Position numbers and translations under genes: made by a program | Notes under the pieces: model-generated | Databases searched by the model: none | Told to the model about the DNA's origin: nothing | Seen by the model: only the letters and a program-made list of their open reading frames with translations | Assembly: GCF_000371805.1 (NCBI RefSeq) | Contig: NZ_AQUK01000001.1 | Span: forward strand, 496,001-560,000 | Direction: 5' to 3' | Source: Methanocaldococcus villosus KIN24-T80 | Lineage (GTDB): Archaea; AGJL01; Methanococci; Methanococcales; Methanocaldococcaceae | DNA: 64,000 nucleotides | Shown: positions 27,793-37,670 of the stretch, in pieces | Numbering within the stretch: position 1 is the stretch's first letter | How the letters are laid out: each line of letters begins with the position of its first letter

Positions 27793-29424
27793 ATGGCTAT
27801 AAGTTTAAAGAAAATTGGAGCTATAGCAGTTGCAGGTGCTATGTTAGGAACAGCAGTTGCTTCTGGTGTAGCTGCACAAGTTACTATTATAGGAGATTTA
27901 ACAAAAGATTTATTTGTTAAAGATGGACAGCCAAACTGTTATGTAGTTGTTGGAGCTAATGCCCCATCAACAATGGATGTTGTCTCAGCAGCAGATATAG
28001 CTGCTAAGATAGGATCATTATGCTACAAGGAAGCGAATGTTGAAGATGGAAGTGCTGAAATTGAAGTAAGTGCAAAAGCTGACTCTGATGATGTAGATAT
28101 ATATACAAATGGTATTCCAAATGGTAATGCTACAATATTTGTAGCTGCAGCAGATAGTGACTATTCTGATAATTTTGCAACAACAACTGCAAATATAAAT
28201 GATACTAATAGCAATGTATTTGACGATACCCAAGTAAAGAATGTCAAATCACTTGGAGATGTTGCAACTCTAATGAAAATAGATGATGTTGATCCATCAG
28301 ATTGGTACAATAGCGATGATGATGCTGCAGAAGTTGTATTTGTAAAATTGGAAAACAATAGTGGTAGTTTAACAGTTGATAAAAAAGATGCAGTTTATGC
28401 ATCTATAGTATATAAAGATGATTTATCAACTTTCAAGGATACAACCACTTTAAAAGTAGGATACAGAATTCCATTCTTAGGAGAAGAATATGCAGTTGTA
28501 AAAATAGATAATGATAATGATGCAATTTATATTGGTAAGCCAGTATATGATGGTGTATTGAAAGAAGGAGAAACATACGATTTAGGCAATGGATATGAAG
28601 TTAAGGTAAAAGCAATTTTAACAGACAATACTAACTATAAAGCAGACGTCCAAATATTAAAAGACGGTAAAGTAGTAGCTGAAAAGTTTGATACCACACC
28701 ATTAAAAATAATATATAATGACATAGGTGTTGTTGTAAATAAAGCATGGCAAGACATTCCAGGTAATTATGGGTTTGCTGAAGTATTAATTACAAATAAT
28801 GTTAAAGAATTAGATCTTGGAAAAGAGTATGTTAAAGATTGGAAGTTGTATGCCGTTGTAAATAATTCAGGAACTATGGAATTAACTGATCAACTACCAC
28901 CAAGTAGTGGAAATGTTGTTGGTATAGCGTTAAGATATGAAGGAGACAAATTAGACGACTTAGACTCAGGAGATTCTATAGCATTTCCAAATAACTATGT
29001 AGAATTTAAGTTAGATGATAAAGATAAGAAAAATAAATTATATGTCTATTATGAAATGGATGAATCAAAAGATACAACATTAAATATAGGAGAAAAAACA
29101 AAAGTATTGAATGCAGATATAAAATTAAAAGGTATAAAAGCTGAAGCTCAGCAAGTAGTTCCAGTAACAGCACCAATCGCAAAATTAGATACAGAGGTTT
29201 CATTAGATAATGCTGACAGAAACCTTGTCTTAGTTGGTGGACCAGTAGCAAACAAATTAACAAAAGAGTTAGTAGATGAAGGTAAGATCAACTTAGATAA
29301 TACAAGCCCTGCAACAATAGCTGTTATAAAAGGAGCTGCTAATGGACATGATGTTGTTGTAGTTGCTGGAGGAGATAGAGAGAAGACAAGAGAAGCTGCT
29401 GAGGAGTTGTTGAAGAAACTCTAA
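27793..29424 (+). CDS. S-layer surface protein (Methanocaldococcus type)
   Basis: A 543-residue secreted protein. MAISLKKIGAIAVAGAMLGTAVASGVAA is a signal peptide cut after AVA/GVAA; the mature protein then runs ...QVTIIGDLTKDLFVKDGQPNC, the usual S-layer start in this genus. It is acidic and rich in D, N and T in the middle, and its end has the S-layer C-terminal motif VVPVTAPIAKLDTEV ... VLVGGPVANKLT ... DVVVVAGGDREKTREAAEELL. Only two cysteines are seen in the mature N-terminal part (NCYVV, LCYKE). It is preceded by a strong-looking tandem promoter and followed by a T-rich stretch, so it is probably a single highly expressed unit. Confidence 0.9.
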   Translation: MAISLKKIGAIAVAGAMLGTAVASGVAAQVTIIGDLTKDLFVKDGQPNCYVVVGANAPSTMDVVSAADIAAKIGSLCYKEANVEDGSAEIEVSAKADSDDVDIYTNGIPNGNATIFVAAADSDYSDNFATTTANINDTNSNVFDDTQVKNVKSLGDVATLMKIDDVDPSDWYNSDDDAAEVVFVKLENNSGSLTVDKKDAVYASIVYKDDLSTFKDTTTLKVGYRIPFLGEEYAVVKIDNDNDAIYIGKPVYDGVLKEGETYDLGNGYEVKVKAILTDNTNYKADVQILKDGKVVAEKFDTTPLKIIYNDIGVVVNKAWQDIPGNYGFAEVLITNNVKELDLGKEYVKDWKLYAVVNNSGTMELTDQLPPSSGNVVGIALRYEGDKLDDLDSGDSIAFPNNYVEFKLDDKDKKNKLYVYYEMDESKDTTLNIGEKTKVLNADIKLKGIKAEAQQVVPVTAPIAKLDTEVSLDNADRNLVLVGGPVANKLTKELVDEGKINLDNTSPATIAVIKGAANGHDVVVVAGGDREKTREAAEELLKKL

Positions 29425-29450
29425 ATCCTTTTTTATTTTTTATTTAAACT
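29425..29450 (+). terminator. T-rich terminator after the S-layer gene
   Basis: The bases after the stop are AATCCTTTTTTATTTTTTATTTAAAC, two poly-T runs of six with no hairpin, typical of archaeal oligo(T) termination. It would insulate the abundant S-layer message from the downstream OB-fold gene. Confidence 0.55.
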
Positions 29451-29481
29451 AAATATTAATAAATTTAAATAAAGTGATAAA

Positions 29482-30093
29482 ATGAAGTTGAATGAAAAGA
29501 ATATAACTATTTTAGCATTAGCATGCTGTGTTATATTTTGCACTTTATGGCTACTTTTAAATCCTGTAAAGGCTGAAGAAAAGCCCATATCAAAAACAAA
29601 AGAAGGAGATTATGTAATTATAAGAGGATATATTCAAGATATGAAAGTTAAAAAAGATAAATTTAACCATATAATTGATATTTATAGGATAACAGTTGTT
29701 AATGATTCTACAATAGATATTGTAGCTTTTGGAAAAACTAGAAAAGAGTTATTAAATTACATATTAAGTTTTTATCCTAGGATAAAAGAGGGAGATGTTG
29801 TAGAAGTTAAAGGAAAGGTTTCAGTTTATAAAGGGAGGTATCAAATTATTCTAAATGGTATAGAAGACTTTAAATTAATTGAAAAGAGAAATTTTGAAAA
29901 GGATATCTATTTTTCTGAAACTCCTACAAACATATATGCATCAAGATATGGAAAAGTTTATCACACTTTAAAAGATTGTCCATATGGAAGAAGATTAAAT
30001 GAGGAGAATATTATCTATTTCTTTTCTGAAGAGGATGCTAAGAAGTTGGGATATAAAAAATGTAAATGGTGCGAAGAGCATGAAAAAAGATGA
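29482..30093 (+). CDS. Membrane-anchored OB-fold protein with Ada-like zinc motif
   Basis: A 203-residue protein. Residues 9-30 (ILALACCVIFCTLWLLLNP) are a signal anchor, placing the rest outside the membrane. Residues about 40-132 look like a nucleic-acid-binding OB fold: GDYVIIRGYIQDM, RITVVNDSTIDIVAF, GDVVEVKGKVSVYKGRYQIILNGIEDF. The end carries H161, C166, C194 and C197 in a pattern like the Ada/phage metal-binding domain found beside secreted nucleases (YHTLKDCPYGRR, KKCKWC), but no nuclease catalytic residues are visible. Its last 14 bases overlap the KH-like gene. Function unknown; a surface DNA-binding or nuclease-like role is a guess. Confidence 0.65.
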   Translation: MKLNEKNITILALACCVIFCTLWLLLNPVKAEEKPISKTKEGDYVIIRGYIQDMKVKKDKFNHIIDIYRITVVNDSTIDIVAFGKTRKELLNYILSFYPRIKEGDVVEVKGKVSVYKGRYQIILNGIEDFKLIEKRNFEKDIYFSETPTNIYASRYGKVYHTLKDCPYGRRLNEENIIYFFSEEDAKKLGYKKCKWCEEHEKR

Positions 30094-30901
30094 ACTTATA
30101 TCATTTATAAAAAATAAAGTAAAAACCATTAGAAAAGAATTAAATTTAAAAAATACAGATTTTGATATAGTAGATGTTGATATTCATGATGATATTTTAA
30201 CAATTTATACAAAAAATAGATCAGACAAATCTATTATTATAGGCCCAGGAGGATGGGTAGTTGGAAAATTAAAGGAAGAAATAGGTTTTAAAGTAATAAG
30301 GGTTGAAGATTTTACAGATAAAATAATATTCTTAGAGAGAGTTAAGGTTATTAAAGAGTTTAATAATGATGTATTAAATGATATTTGCAACTATTTTTTA
30401 TATAGTGTTAAATCAAAAAGAGAAGTTTATCAACTCATTCAGTGTCAATATGATATTTATGCATATGAAATACTATCAAAAATATTCAAAGTTAAACCTA
30501 TTTCTTATCATCATTCTGCCTTACTTCCAAAAAAATATGAAGAGAAGATAAAAAAGTTTGTTAAAGATATAAAGTTCATAAATATTGAAATAGATATTAA
30601 AAGAGTAATTAAAAACTACCCCTGTGGATTTTTAAAAGAGTTTATAAAAAAAGATTTTGATAATTATGTTTTTACTACATGTTCAAATACTGATTTAAAA
30701 AATAAAATAATAAACTTTTTTGAATTATTTCCAATAAAGATTAAAAGAGATGAGAAATACCTAAACTACTGTCCTTTAGCTATTCAGAGTTTCAAATATC
30801 ATAGAAAAGAGTTTATTAGTAAAATAACTTTAGAAGTTTATAAAGGATTTAAAGAACCTACTGAAGCTGCTGAAGAAATATTAAAGATGGTGAAAGGTTG
30901 A
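30080..30901 (+). CDS. Conserved hypothetical protein with KH-like GPGG motif
   Basis: I do not recognise a named family. The 273-residue protein starts at the ATG at 30080, inside the end of the OB-fold gene. Residues 52-69 (SIIIGPGGWVVGKLKEEIG) match the GxxG loop of KH RNA-binding domains. The second half has four spaced cysteines (QCQYDIYAYEIL, NYPCGFLKEF, TTCSNTDL, LNYCPLAIQSFKYH) and many lysines. No PP-loop, radical SAM or methyltransferase motif is visible. Its stop overlaps the RBS of mfnD, so it is in a transcript with methanofuran biosynthesis. Confidence 0.65.
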   Translation: MKKDELISFIKNKVKTIRKELNLKNTDFDIVDVDIHDDILTIYTKNRSDKSIIIGPGGWVVGKLKEEIGFKVIRVEDFTDKIIFLERVKVIKEFNNDVLNDICNYFLYSVKSKREVYQLIQCQYDIYAYEILSKIFKVKPISYHHSALLPKKYEEKIKKFVKDIKFINIEIDIKRVIKNYPCGFLKEFIKKDFDNYVFTTCSNTDLKNKIINFFELFPIKIKRDEKYLNYCPLAIQSFKYHRKEFISKITLEVYKGFKEPTEAAEEILKMVKG

Positions 30902-30903
30902 TA

Positions 30904-31752
30904 ATGTTCTTTGAATATGCTCTAGCTACAGGATTAGAAGATGAGATAATTAAAGAAGGAAAGCTTATGTTCAACACACTACTTTATCAATTTTTAAAAA
31001 TAGATAATGTTATTAGCTTTATAAATAAAGATTATAATGACTATAAAAATGAAGGTTTGAAGGTTATAGAAACTAATGATAATAATCTAATGGAAAAAAT
31101 TAGAGAAGTTATTAAAAATTATAAAATAGACTATTTTTTAGTTATAGCTCCAGAAGAAGATGGAATTTTATATAAATTGACAGAGTTTATAGAAAGATAT
31201 GGGATAAAAAATCTTGGATCTTCTTCAGAAGCTGTGAAAGTGGCTGGAGATAAATATAAAACATACTTGGCTATAAAAGATATTGTTAGAACCCCAAAAA
31301 CAATTAAAGGAAAGTATATTATTAAAAAGATAGATGGTTGTGGAGGGTATCATCAGTTAATTAATGAAAATTATATTATCCAAGAGTATATTGAAGGAGA
31401 AAGTTTATCAGTTTCATTAATAGTAGGAAAAAAAATATACCCTCTATCATTAAATAGACAATATATTGATAAAAAGTTTGTTGGTGCTGATGTAAATATT
31501 GATCATAATCTAAAATCTGAAATTTTTAATGAAGTTGTAAAAGCTGTTAAGGCTATAAAAGGTTTAAATGGATATGTTGGTGTTGATGTAGTGGTAAATA
31601 AAAATCTCATTTATATTATAGAAATAAATCCAAGAATTACAACATGTATATGTAAATTAAATACATATCCTACATTAGCTGAACTTTTAATAAAAAATGC
31701 TAATGGAGAAGACCTCAATTTTAATGTTTCTGGAGGATCTTTTAGATTATAA
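30904..31752 (+). CDS. mfnD: Tyramine-glutamate ligase (methanofuran biosynthesis), ATP-grasp
   Basis: A 282-residue ATP-grasp enzyme that joins tyramine and glutamate in methanofuran synthesis, as shown for the Methanocaldococcus jannaschii homologue. ATP-grasp features: VAGDKYKTYLAIKD, IIKKIDGCGGYHQL, QEYIEGESLSVSLIVGKK and the metal-binding YIIEINPRITT. The ATG at 30904 follows GGTTGAT. It is the third gene after the OB-fold and KH-like proteins, whose link to methanofuran is unknown. Confidence 0.85.
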   Translation: MFFEYALATGLEDEIIKEGKLMFNTLLYQFLKIDNVISFINKDYNDYKNEGLKVIETNDNNLMEKIREVIKNYKIDYFLVIAPEEDGILYKLTEFIERYGIKNLGSSSEAVKVAGDKYKTYLAIKDIVRTPKTIKGKYIIKKIDGCGGYHQLINENYIIQEYIEGESLSVSLIVGKKIYPLSLNRQYIDKKFVGADVNIDHNLKSEIFNEVVKAVKAIKGLNGYVGVDVVVNKNLIYIIEINPRITTCICKLNTYPTLAELLIKNANGEDLNFNVSGGSFRL

Positions 31753-31863
31753 CATTTAAATAAATAAAAATTTTTTATGAGTAAGTTACTTATACACTTG
31801 AAGTCTATAATATATTTGCAACCAATTAGATTTATAATTTTATATTTATTAATGGTGATGCTT

Positions 31864-32826
31864 ATGGATGATTTAACAAAACTTCCTGGTGTAGGTCCTT
31901 CAATGGCTGAAAAGCTAAAAGAAGCAGGATATACTGACTTTATGAAAATAGCTATAGCTACTGTAGAAGAATTAAGTGAAATAGAAGGAATATCTGAAAA
32001 AGCTGCTGCTAAAATCATTGAAGCTGCTAAAAAATTCTGTGATCTTGGATTTAAAACAGGTACTGAAATTTTAAAGCAAAGAGGTTACATATGGAAATTA
32101 TCTACTGGAAGTAAAAATTTAGATGAAATCTTAGGAGGAGGATTAGAGAGCCAATCAGTTACAGAATTTGCAGGAATGTTTGGATCTGGAAAAACTCAGA
32201 TAGCTCATCAAGCCTGTGTAAATTTACAATGCCCAGATAAGATTATAGCTGATAAAGAGATTATAAAAGAGGAATTTAAAGATCCTAAGGCAGTGTATAT
32301 AGATACTGAGGGAACATTTAGACCAGAGAGAATAATACAAATGGCTGAAGCTCTTGGCTTAGATGGACAAAAAGTTTTAGATAGTATATTTTATGCAAGA
32401 GCTTATAACTCAGATATGCAAATGCTCTTTGCTGAAAATGTTGAAAACTTAATAAAAGAAGGGCATAATATAAAATTAATAGTTATAGACTCATTAACAT
32501 CTGCATTTAGAACAGAATATATAGGTAGAGGTAAATTGGCTGAAAGACAGCAGAAACTTGGAAGACATATGGCTACATTAAATAGATTAGCTGATATATA
32601 TAACTGTGTTGTACTTGTAACAAACCAGGTTGCTGCTAGGCCTGATGCTTTCTTTGGAGCATCTGAGCAAGCTATTGGAGGACATATTGTAGGACATGCT
32701 TCAACATTTAGAATATTTTTAAGGAAGAGTAAGGGTGATAAGAGAATAGCTAAGCTTTATGATTCACCACATTTACCTGATGCAGAAGCAACATTTAGAA
32801 TTACTGAAAAGGGAATACATGATTAA
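31864..32826 (+). CDS. radA: DNA repair and recombination protein RadA
   Basis: The archaeal RecA/Rad51 homologue, 320 residues, which forms filaments on single-stranded DNA for strand exchange. The N-terminal helix-hairpin-helix ([17 protein letters not shown]) is followed by the ATPase core: [14 protein letters not shown] is Walker [16 protein letters not shown] Walker B, and [17 protein letters not shown] the L1/L2 region. GGTGAT at 31854-31859 sets the ATG at 31864; an in-frame upstream stretch to 31777 encodes a hydrophobic tail not found in RadA. No intein interrupts the gene. Confidence 0.95.
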   Translation: MDDLTKLPGVGPSMAEKLKEAGYTDFMKIAIATVEELSEIEGISEKAAAKIIEAAKKFCDLGFKTGTEILKQRGYIWKLSTGSKNLDEILGGGLESQSVTEFAGMFGSGKTQIAHQACVNLQCPDKIIADKEIIKEEFKDPKAVYIDTEGTFRPERIIQMAEALGLDGQKVLDSIFYARAYNSDMQMLFAENVENLIKEGHNIKLIVIDSLTSAFRTEYIGRGKLAERQQKLGRHMATLNRLADIYNCVVLVTNQVAARPDAFFGASEQAIGGHIVGHASTFRIFLRKSKGDKRIAKLYDSPHLPDAEATFRITEKGIHD

Positions 32827-32829
32827 AAT

Positions 32830-33603
32830 TTATTTTATATGACAAACAATAGGATTTTTTAATATAGATATAGCATCCTTTAAATGTTCCTTTTTAGCTA
32901 TACAGAATAAAGTTTTGCCTATCATAGATTGTGAAGCTCCAACAGTAAATTTTAAATCTTCACAAAGTTCTTTTATTTCATCATCCATTAAACCTATATT
33001 TAAGGCAAAGTCATAGGAAAGTTTAACAAAATTTTTAATATTTGGATTTTCCAATAATAATTTTAAACATCTTTCTCCAAAGTAATTTATTTTATTAATA
33101 AATTCTCTATTATTTATCACATCTTTTGTTTCTTTCTTACCTAAGATTTCAACAATTACATAGTAATCTTTATCAATAACTTTAACAACATTTATTGGAA
33201 AGCCTGGAGATTTTCTAATAACAAACCCTCTAACATACTGAGCTATAACATCTCCAAGACCTGTTCCTGATAAAACTTCTGCTTTATGGGCTAATTTTAC
33301 AGCATTAAAATCTTTAAATATTAATTTGGATAGAGATAATGAACATGCCCCAGACATGCCCAAACCTGAACCTAATGGAAAATCAGAAATAAAGTTAATT
33401 TTATAATTGATTTTATAATTTTTTAATATATAGTTAATTGGATCTATATTAACTCTCTCATTGTTATAATAAACACCTTTTCCTTCTTCAATCTCTAACT
33501 TAACCCCTCTATCTAATGTAATTCCTGCTCCTTTTGAACCTGTTTTCATTGGATCTCTATCTTTATAAATAGTGAAAAACCCTGTTATATGTGCTGGAAC
33601 CAT
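32830..33603 (-). CDS. Pantoate kinase (archaeal CoA pathway), GHMP family
   Basis: A 257-residue GHMP kinase that phosphorylates pantoate in the archaeal CoA pathway, which runs pantoate-first, unlike in bacteria. VPAHITGFFTIYK, the phosphate loop PLGSGLGMSGACSLSL and LSGTGLGDVIAQYVRGF are characteristic. Start ATG at 33603 follows GTGATCACC. A second archaeal CoA enzyme, dephospho-CoA kinase, is at 9506. It converges with radA, three bases apart. Confidence 0.85.
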   Translation of the reverse strand: MVPAHITGFFTIYKDRDPMKTGSKGAGITLDRGVKLEIEEGKGVYYNNERVNIDPINYILKNYKINYKINFISDFPLGSGLGMSGACSLSLSKLIFKDFNAVKLAHKAEVLSGTGLGDVIAQYVRGFVIRKSPGFPINVVKVIDKDYYVIVEILGKKETKDVINNREFINKINYFGERCLKLLLENPNIKNFVKLSYDFALNIGLMDDEIKELCEDLKFTVGASQSMIGKTLFCIAKKEHLKDAISILKNPIVCHIK

Positions 33604-33675
33604 AGGTGATCACACTAAAAAATTATAAGTATTAAAAAATTATTAAATAATTAAAAACTTTTTATGAGTGATAAT

Positions 33676-34905
33676 ATGGCAAGAAAAAGCAAACAGCCAG
33701 AAGTAAATATAGGTATGGTTGGACATGTTGACCATGGAAAAACTAGTTTAACAAAAGCACTAACAGGAGTTTGGACAGACAAACATAGTGAAGAGTTAAG
33801 GAGAGGGATATCAATAAGATTAGGATATGCTGATTGTGAAATTAGAAGATGCAAAAATTGTGGAACCTATACTACTAAAAAGAGATGTCCAAACTGCTTA
33901 GGAGAAACTGAATTATTAAGAAGGGTCTCATTTGTTGATGCACCAGGTCATGAAACATTAATGGCAACAATGTTATCTGGAGCAGCTTTAATGGATGGGG
34001 CTATATTAGTTATAGCTGCAAATGAACCTTGCCCTCAACCACAAACAAAAGAACATTTAATGGCATTAGAAATATTAGGGATAGATAAAATTATTATTGT
34101 TCAAAATAAAATAGATCTTGTTGATGATGAACAAGCTATGGAGAACTATGAACAAATAAAAGAGTTTGTTAAAGGGACAATTGCTGAAAAAGCTCCAATA
34201 ATTCCTATATCTGCTCATCATGAAGCAAATATTGATGTATTATTAAAAGCTATTGAAGATTTCATCCCAACACCAAAAAGAGATGAGAAGGCTGAACCAA
34301 GGATGTATGTTGCTAGAAGTTTTGATATTAATAAACCTGGAACAGATGTTAAAGATTTAAAAGGAGGGGTTTTGGGAGGAGCTATAATACAGGGAGTTTT
34401 TAAAGTTGGTGATGAGATAGAAATACGACCAGGAATAAAAGTTACTGAAGAGAATAAAACCTTTTGGAAGCCTTTAACTACTAAAATAGTGTCTCTTGCA
34501 TCAGGAAATACAATGTTAAAAAAAGCTAGGCCAGGAGGATTAATAGGGGTTGGGACTAAACTAGATCCATATCTAACAAAATCAGATGCTTTATCTGGAA
34601 GTGTTGTAGGTTTACCAGGAACACTACCTCCAATAAGGGATAAAATAACTATAAAAGTCAATCTACTAGATAGAGTTGTTGGAGCTAAGGAAGAGTTGAA
34701 AATAGAACCATTAAGAACAGGAGAAGTTTTAATGTTAAATGTAGGAACTGCAACAACAGCTGGAGTTATAACTTCAGCAAGAGGGGAAATAGCAGATATT
34801 AGATTAAAACTTCCAATATGTGCAGACATTGGAGATAGAGTTGCTATAAGTAGAAGGTTTGGATCAAGATGGAGATTAATAGGATATGGAACTATAGAGG
34901 GATGA
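33676..34905 (+). CDS. Translation initiation factor aIF2 gamma subunit
   Basis: The GTPase subunit of the heterotrimeric aIF2 that brings initiator tRNA to the ribosome; 409 residues. G1 is [10 protein letters not shown], the switch and G3 are [12 protein letters not shown]4 is VQNKIDLVD; a zinc knuckle [16 protein letters not shown] sits between switch I and switch II. C-terminal domains II and III end GYGTIEG. I use the ATG at 33676 (MARKSKQ), matching relatives and preceded by GTGAT; an ATG at 33664 would add four residues. First gene of a long tight operon through 38479. Confidence 0.95.
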   Translation: MARKSKQPEVNIGMVGHVDHGKTSLTKALTGVWTDKHSEELRRGISIRLGYADCEIRRCKNCGTYTTKKRCPNCLGETELLRRVSFVDAPGHETLMATMLSGAALMDGAILVIAANEPCPQPQTKEHLMALEILGIDKIIIVQNKIDLVDDEQAMENYEQIKEFVKGTIAEKAPIIPISAHHEANIDVLLKAIEDFIPTPKRDEKAEPRMYVARSFDINKPGTDVKDLKGGVLGGAIIQGVFKVGDEIEIRPGIKVTEENKTFWKPLTTKIVSLASGNTMLKKARPGGLIGVGTKLDPYLTKSDALSGSVVGLPGTLPPIRDKITIKVNLLDRVVGAKEELKIEPLRTGEVLMLNVGTATTAGVITSARGEIADIRLKLPICADIGDRVAISRRFGSRWRLIGYGTIEG

Positions 34906-34906
34906 G

Positions 34907-35980
34907 ATGATAGAGTATTTAATTAAAAATAAAGAAGCAATTAAGAAAAGAATTAAAGAAATAGCTAATAATTCTTATAATATTCATGAGTTTTGGAACC
35001 CTTATGAATTTGATAATCCAAAAAATTTAACATTCTCTGCTGGGGATGGGTCATACAATCATTTAGATTATTTGTCTTTTTCCTTTTATGCTGTTGGTGC
35101 TGTAGGATTGTTACATAAGGTAGGGGGTAAAATAAAGAGAGTTAAAGAAAGTTATGATTTTTATATAGAGCATCCATTAGATATAACTGAAAGATTAAGA
35201 TTATATATGTTAATCTTAGAGCTAAAGTTAGCTTATTATCTGTTAAAAAATTATAATATTGACTACTATCTGTTTGATGGTTCCTTATTTTCTTTATTAA
35301 TATCAGCAAAAACAGCTATAGAAAAGTTTGGAAAAGATGATTTTGAAAAATTTTATGATAAATATAAAGAAGAGTTAGATAATGAAATACATAAAAGTTT
35401 AGAAAATGATGAAATAGTTATTAATAGTAAAATTTATAATTTAGATAGAGAAAAGAAAGTATTATTGGAAGCTTTAGAATACATATTAGTGTTAAATAAG
35501 ATAATAAATGAATTTAAAAATAAAATAATTGGAATTTCAAAAACATCAAGAATAAATATATATTTCAATGCAAATATCCCAGATATTGCTATTTTCACTA
35601 AATACACTAATGATGAAGGATATTCTAAACCTATAAATTTCTTTGAAACATTAGCAGAGAGTTATGGTGAAGGTTATAAACAACTTAGTGGGGTTATGAA
35701 AAGTATTTGCTTTATTAGAAAATTTGGAGCTAAGTTAAATAATGCATATATTCAGTTTGTTAGATTAGAAAGAAATAAAGCTGTACTTGGTATAACAAGT
35801 TTTGATAAGATAGATTTAAAAGTCTTATCATCATTGAAGGCAATATCTATTGATGGCTATCCATACGTTTTAAAGAAAGCTCATAATATGGTTAAAATAA
35901 CAAATAAGGATATGAGATATTTTGCAAAGTTTTTAAACATAGAGGAGCCCATAGCAAGATATATGGTAGAGAGATTATGA
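34907..35980 (+). CDS. NurA-family DNA repair nuclease
   Basis: A 357-residue protein that matches NurA, the 5'-end resection nuclease that works with the HerA helicase. Metal-site motifs are AGDGSYN near residue 45, LFDGSLFSLL near 122 and the late IDGYPYVLKKAHNMVKIT with GISKTSRINIYF before it. NurA genes usually cluster with herA, rad50 and mre11; here the gene instead lies one base after aIF2 gamma and overlaps the marker 12-like gene. Low-identity members of NurA are hard to assign, so the call is good but not certain. Confidence 0.72.
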   Translation: MIEYLIKNKEAIKKRIKEIANNSYNIHEFWNPYEFDNPKNLTFSAGDGSYNHLDYLSFSFYAVGAVGLLHKVGGKIKRVKESYDFYIEHPLDITERLRLYMLILELKLAYYLLKNYNIDYYLFDGSLFSLLISAKTAIEKFGKDDFEKFYDKYKEELDNEIHKSLENDEIVINSKIYNLDREKKVLLEALEYILVLNKIINEFKNKIIGISKTSRINIYFNANIPDIAIFTKYTNDEGYSKPINFFETLAESYGEGYKQLSGVMKSICFIRKFGAKLNNAYIQFVRLERNKAVLGITSFDKIDLKVLSSLKAISIDGYPYVLKKAHNMVKITNKDMRYFAKFLNIEEPIARYMVERL

Positions 35981-36954
35981 TAACAGTAGGTATTGATCAT
36001 GGAACTTCAGGAATAACAACATGTATTAAAGAAGGTAGTAAAAAGATAATTTTTAAATTAAAGAGAAGTGAAGTAAAAGAGAGATCTTATTTAGAAGAAT
36101 TAAAGAGATATGTTGATTTAGATAAAATAGATATGATAACTCTAACATATTCTATGGGTGATGGAATTAATAAAATTCTTCCTATAGATAAAGTTAAAAA
36201 TAGGGGAGTTAAAAGTTTAGAAGGGGCTGGAGAAAAGATAGGTGGAGGTACAAAAGTTTTTGATGAGATAAAAGAAAGTTCCCTCCCTGCTATTGTCTTG
36301 CCAGGTTTACATAGGGATATAGAATGTTTAGATGAAAGATTTAGGGCATTATTTTCCCACATAGCTTCTCCAGAAAAAATATCCATAGCATATTATGCTT
36401 ATAAACTCTTTAAATTTAATAATTTTGTTCTATCTGATATATCTTCAAACACTGTAACATTACTAATAAAAAATGGGAAGTTTTTTGGAGGATTTGATGC
36501 ATGTATTGGGGCAATTGGTATTTTACACGGCCCAATAGATCTTGAAATGATAAGAAAAATTGATAATAATGAAATTTCAGCAAATGAAGCCTTTTCCAAG
36601 GCTGGAGCAGTTAAAATAGCAAAAATATATAAAGGTCCAGAAGAAACCAAAGATGAGATAATTAAAAACTACTATACAAATAAAAACTGTAAATTAGCTA
36701 TAGACAGCTTAATATTAAGTGTTTCTTTAGAAATAAATAGTTTACTTTCATTAACAGATAAAAAGAGAGTAGTATTAGCTGGATCTGTAGGAACACTGAG
36801 AAAACCTATAGACATACCAAAAGAAATAAAAAAGTTTGTTAAAGCCAAAATCCATGTATTGTATGGAGAAAGTGGTGCTATTGGTGGAGCTTTAATTGGT
36901 GAAGATGTTCTAAAAGGTGTTGATGAAATATTAGGTATAAAGGTGGAGATATGA
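35977..36954 (+). CDS. ASKHA-fold protein, methanogenesis marker 12-like
   Basis: A 325-residue actin/kinase-fold protein. GIDHGTSGITTCI at the start is a phosphate-1 loop, GFDACIGAIGILHGPI and VVLAGSVGTLRKP near the end are adenosine/phosphate-2 areas, GESGAIGGALIGEDV the last loop. It resembles butyrate/acetate-kinase-fold proteins and, in my recollection, methanogenesis marker 12. It overlaps both neighbours by four bases (ATGA); the partner MtxX/marker 4 next door resembles phosphate acetyl/butyryltransferases, so the pair looks like a divergent kinase-transacylase couple. Function unproven. Confidence 0.65.
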   Translation: MITVGIDHGTSGITTCIKEGSKKIIFKLKRSEVKERSYLEELKRYVDLDKIDMITLTYSMGDGINKILPIDKVKNRGVKSLEGAGEKIGGGTKVFDEIKESSLPAIVLPGLHRDIECLDERFRALFSHIASPEKISIAYYAYKLFKFNNFVLSDISSNTVTLLIKNGKFFGGFDACIGAIGILHGPIDLEMIRKIDNNEISANEAFSKAGAVKIAKIYKGPEETKDEIIKNYYTNKNCKLAIDSLILSVSLEINSLLSLTDKKRVVLAGSVGTLRKPIDIPKEIKKFVKAKIHVLYGESGAIGGALIGEDVLKGVDEILGIKVEI

Positions 36955-37670
36955 TAGGTATTGGATTAGGAAAAAATAAAGAAGAGGTGATTAAAGCATA
37001 TAATAAACTTAAAGAAGAAAACATAGAGGTTGTGTTAATTGAAGATTATAAAACTCTTATTGATAAGTTGTTAAATAAAGAATTATCTGGAGCTATTAGA
37101 GGTTCTTTACCATCATCTGAGGTTATTCCATATTTAAGAGAAAAGATAGGAAAATTTTACAGAGCTTCCATTTTAAAAAATCCATTTAACAACAAACTTT
37201 TTTTACTATCTCCTGTAGGAATAGATGATATAAGTATTGATAAAAAAGAAAGAATTGATGATAAAATAAGAATCATAAAATATGCATCAAACTTATTAAA
37301 AAAATATGAAATAGAACCAAAAATTGGATTGCTTTCTGGAGGAAGATTGGAAGATAGAGGAAGAAATATTATTGTAGATGAGACAATAGAAGAGGCTGAA
37401 GAAATAAAAAAGAATTTAAAGGAATATAACATTTTACATTATGGAATATTAATAGAGAGATATTTAAAAGAAGACTGTAATATTATTGTAGCTATAGATG
37501 GGATAACAGGAAATTTAATATTTAGAAGTTTAGCATTAGTTGCAGGATTAGAGGGTTATGGTGCTATTCTTTTATCAAATAAAGAAATAAAATTTATAGA
37601 CACTTCAAGAGAAGCTAATTGGAAGAGATATTATAATGCTGTAAAATTTTTATTAGGTGAATTCATTTGA
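36951..37670 (+). CDS. mtxX: MtxX / methanogenesis marker 4 (phosphate-transacylase-like)
   Basis: A 239-residue protein that I recognise as MtxX or methanogenesis marker 4, once annotated as a methyltransferase subunit but resembling phosphate acetyl/butyryltransferases. Features: IRGSLPSSEVIPYLRE, IGLLSGGRLEDRGRN, GNLIFRSLALVAGLEGYGAILL. It overlaps the upstream ASKHA-fold gene and the downstream cis-prenyltransferase gene by four bases each. The reaction is unknown. Confidence 0.75.
   Translation: MIGIGLGKNKEEVIKAYNKLKEENIEVVLIEDYKTLIDKLLNKELSGAIRGSLPSSEVIPYLREKIGKFYRASILKNPFNNKLFLLSPVGIDDISIDKKERIDDKIRIIKYASNLLKKYEIEPKIGLLSGGRLEDRGRNIIVDETIEEAEEIKKNLKEYNILHYGILIERYLKEDCNIIVAIDGITGNLIFRSLALVAGLEGYGAILLSNKEIKFIDTSREANWKRYYNAVKFLLGEFI

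Noticed and set aside
31777-31863. RadA appears open as far upstream as 31777
   Set aside because: The added residues are hydrophobic and unlike any RadA start; GGTGAT and the conserved [11 protein letters not shown] start point to 31864.
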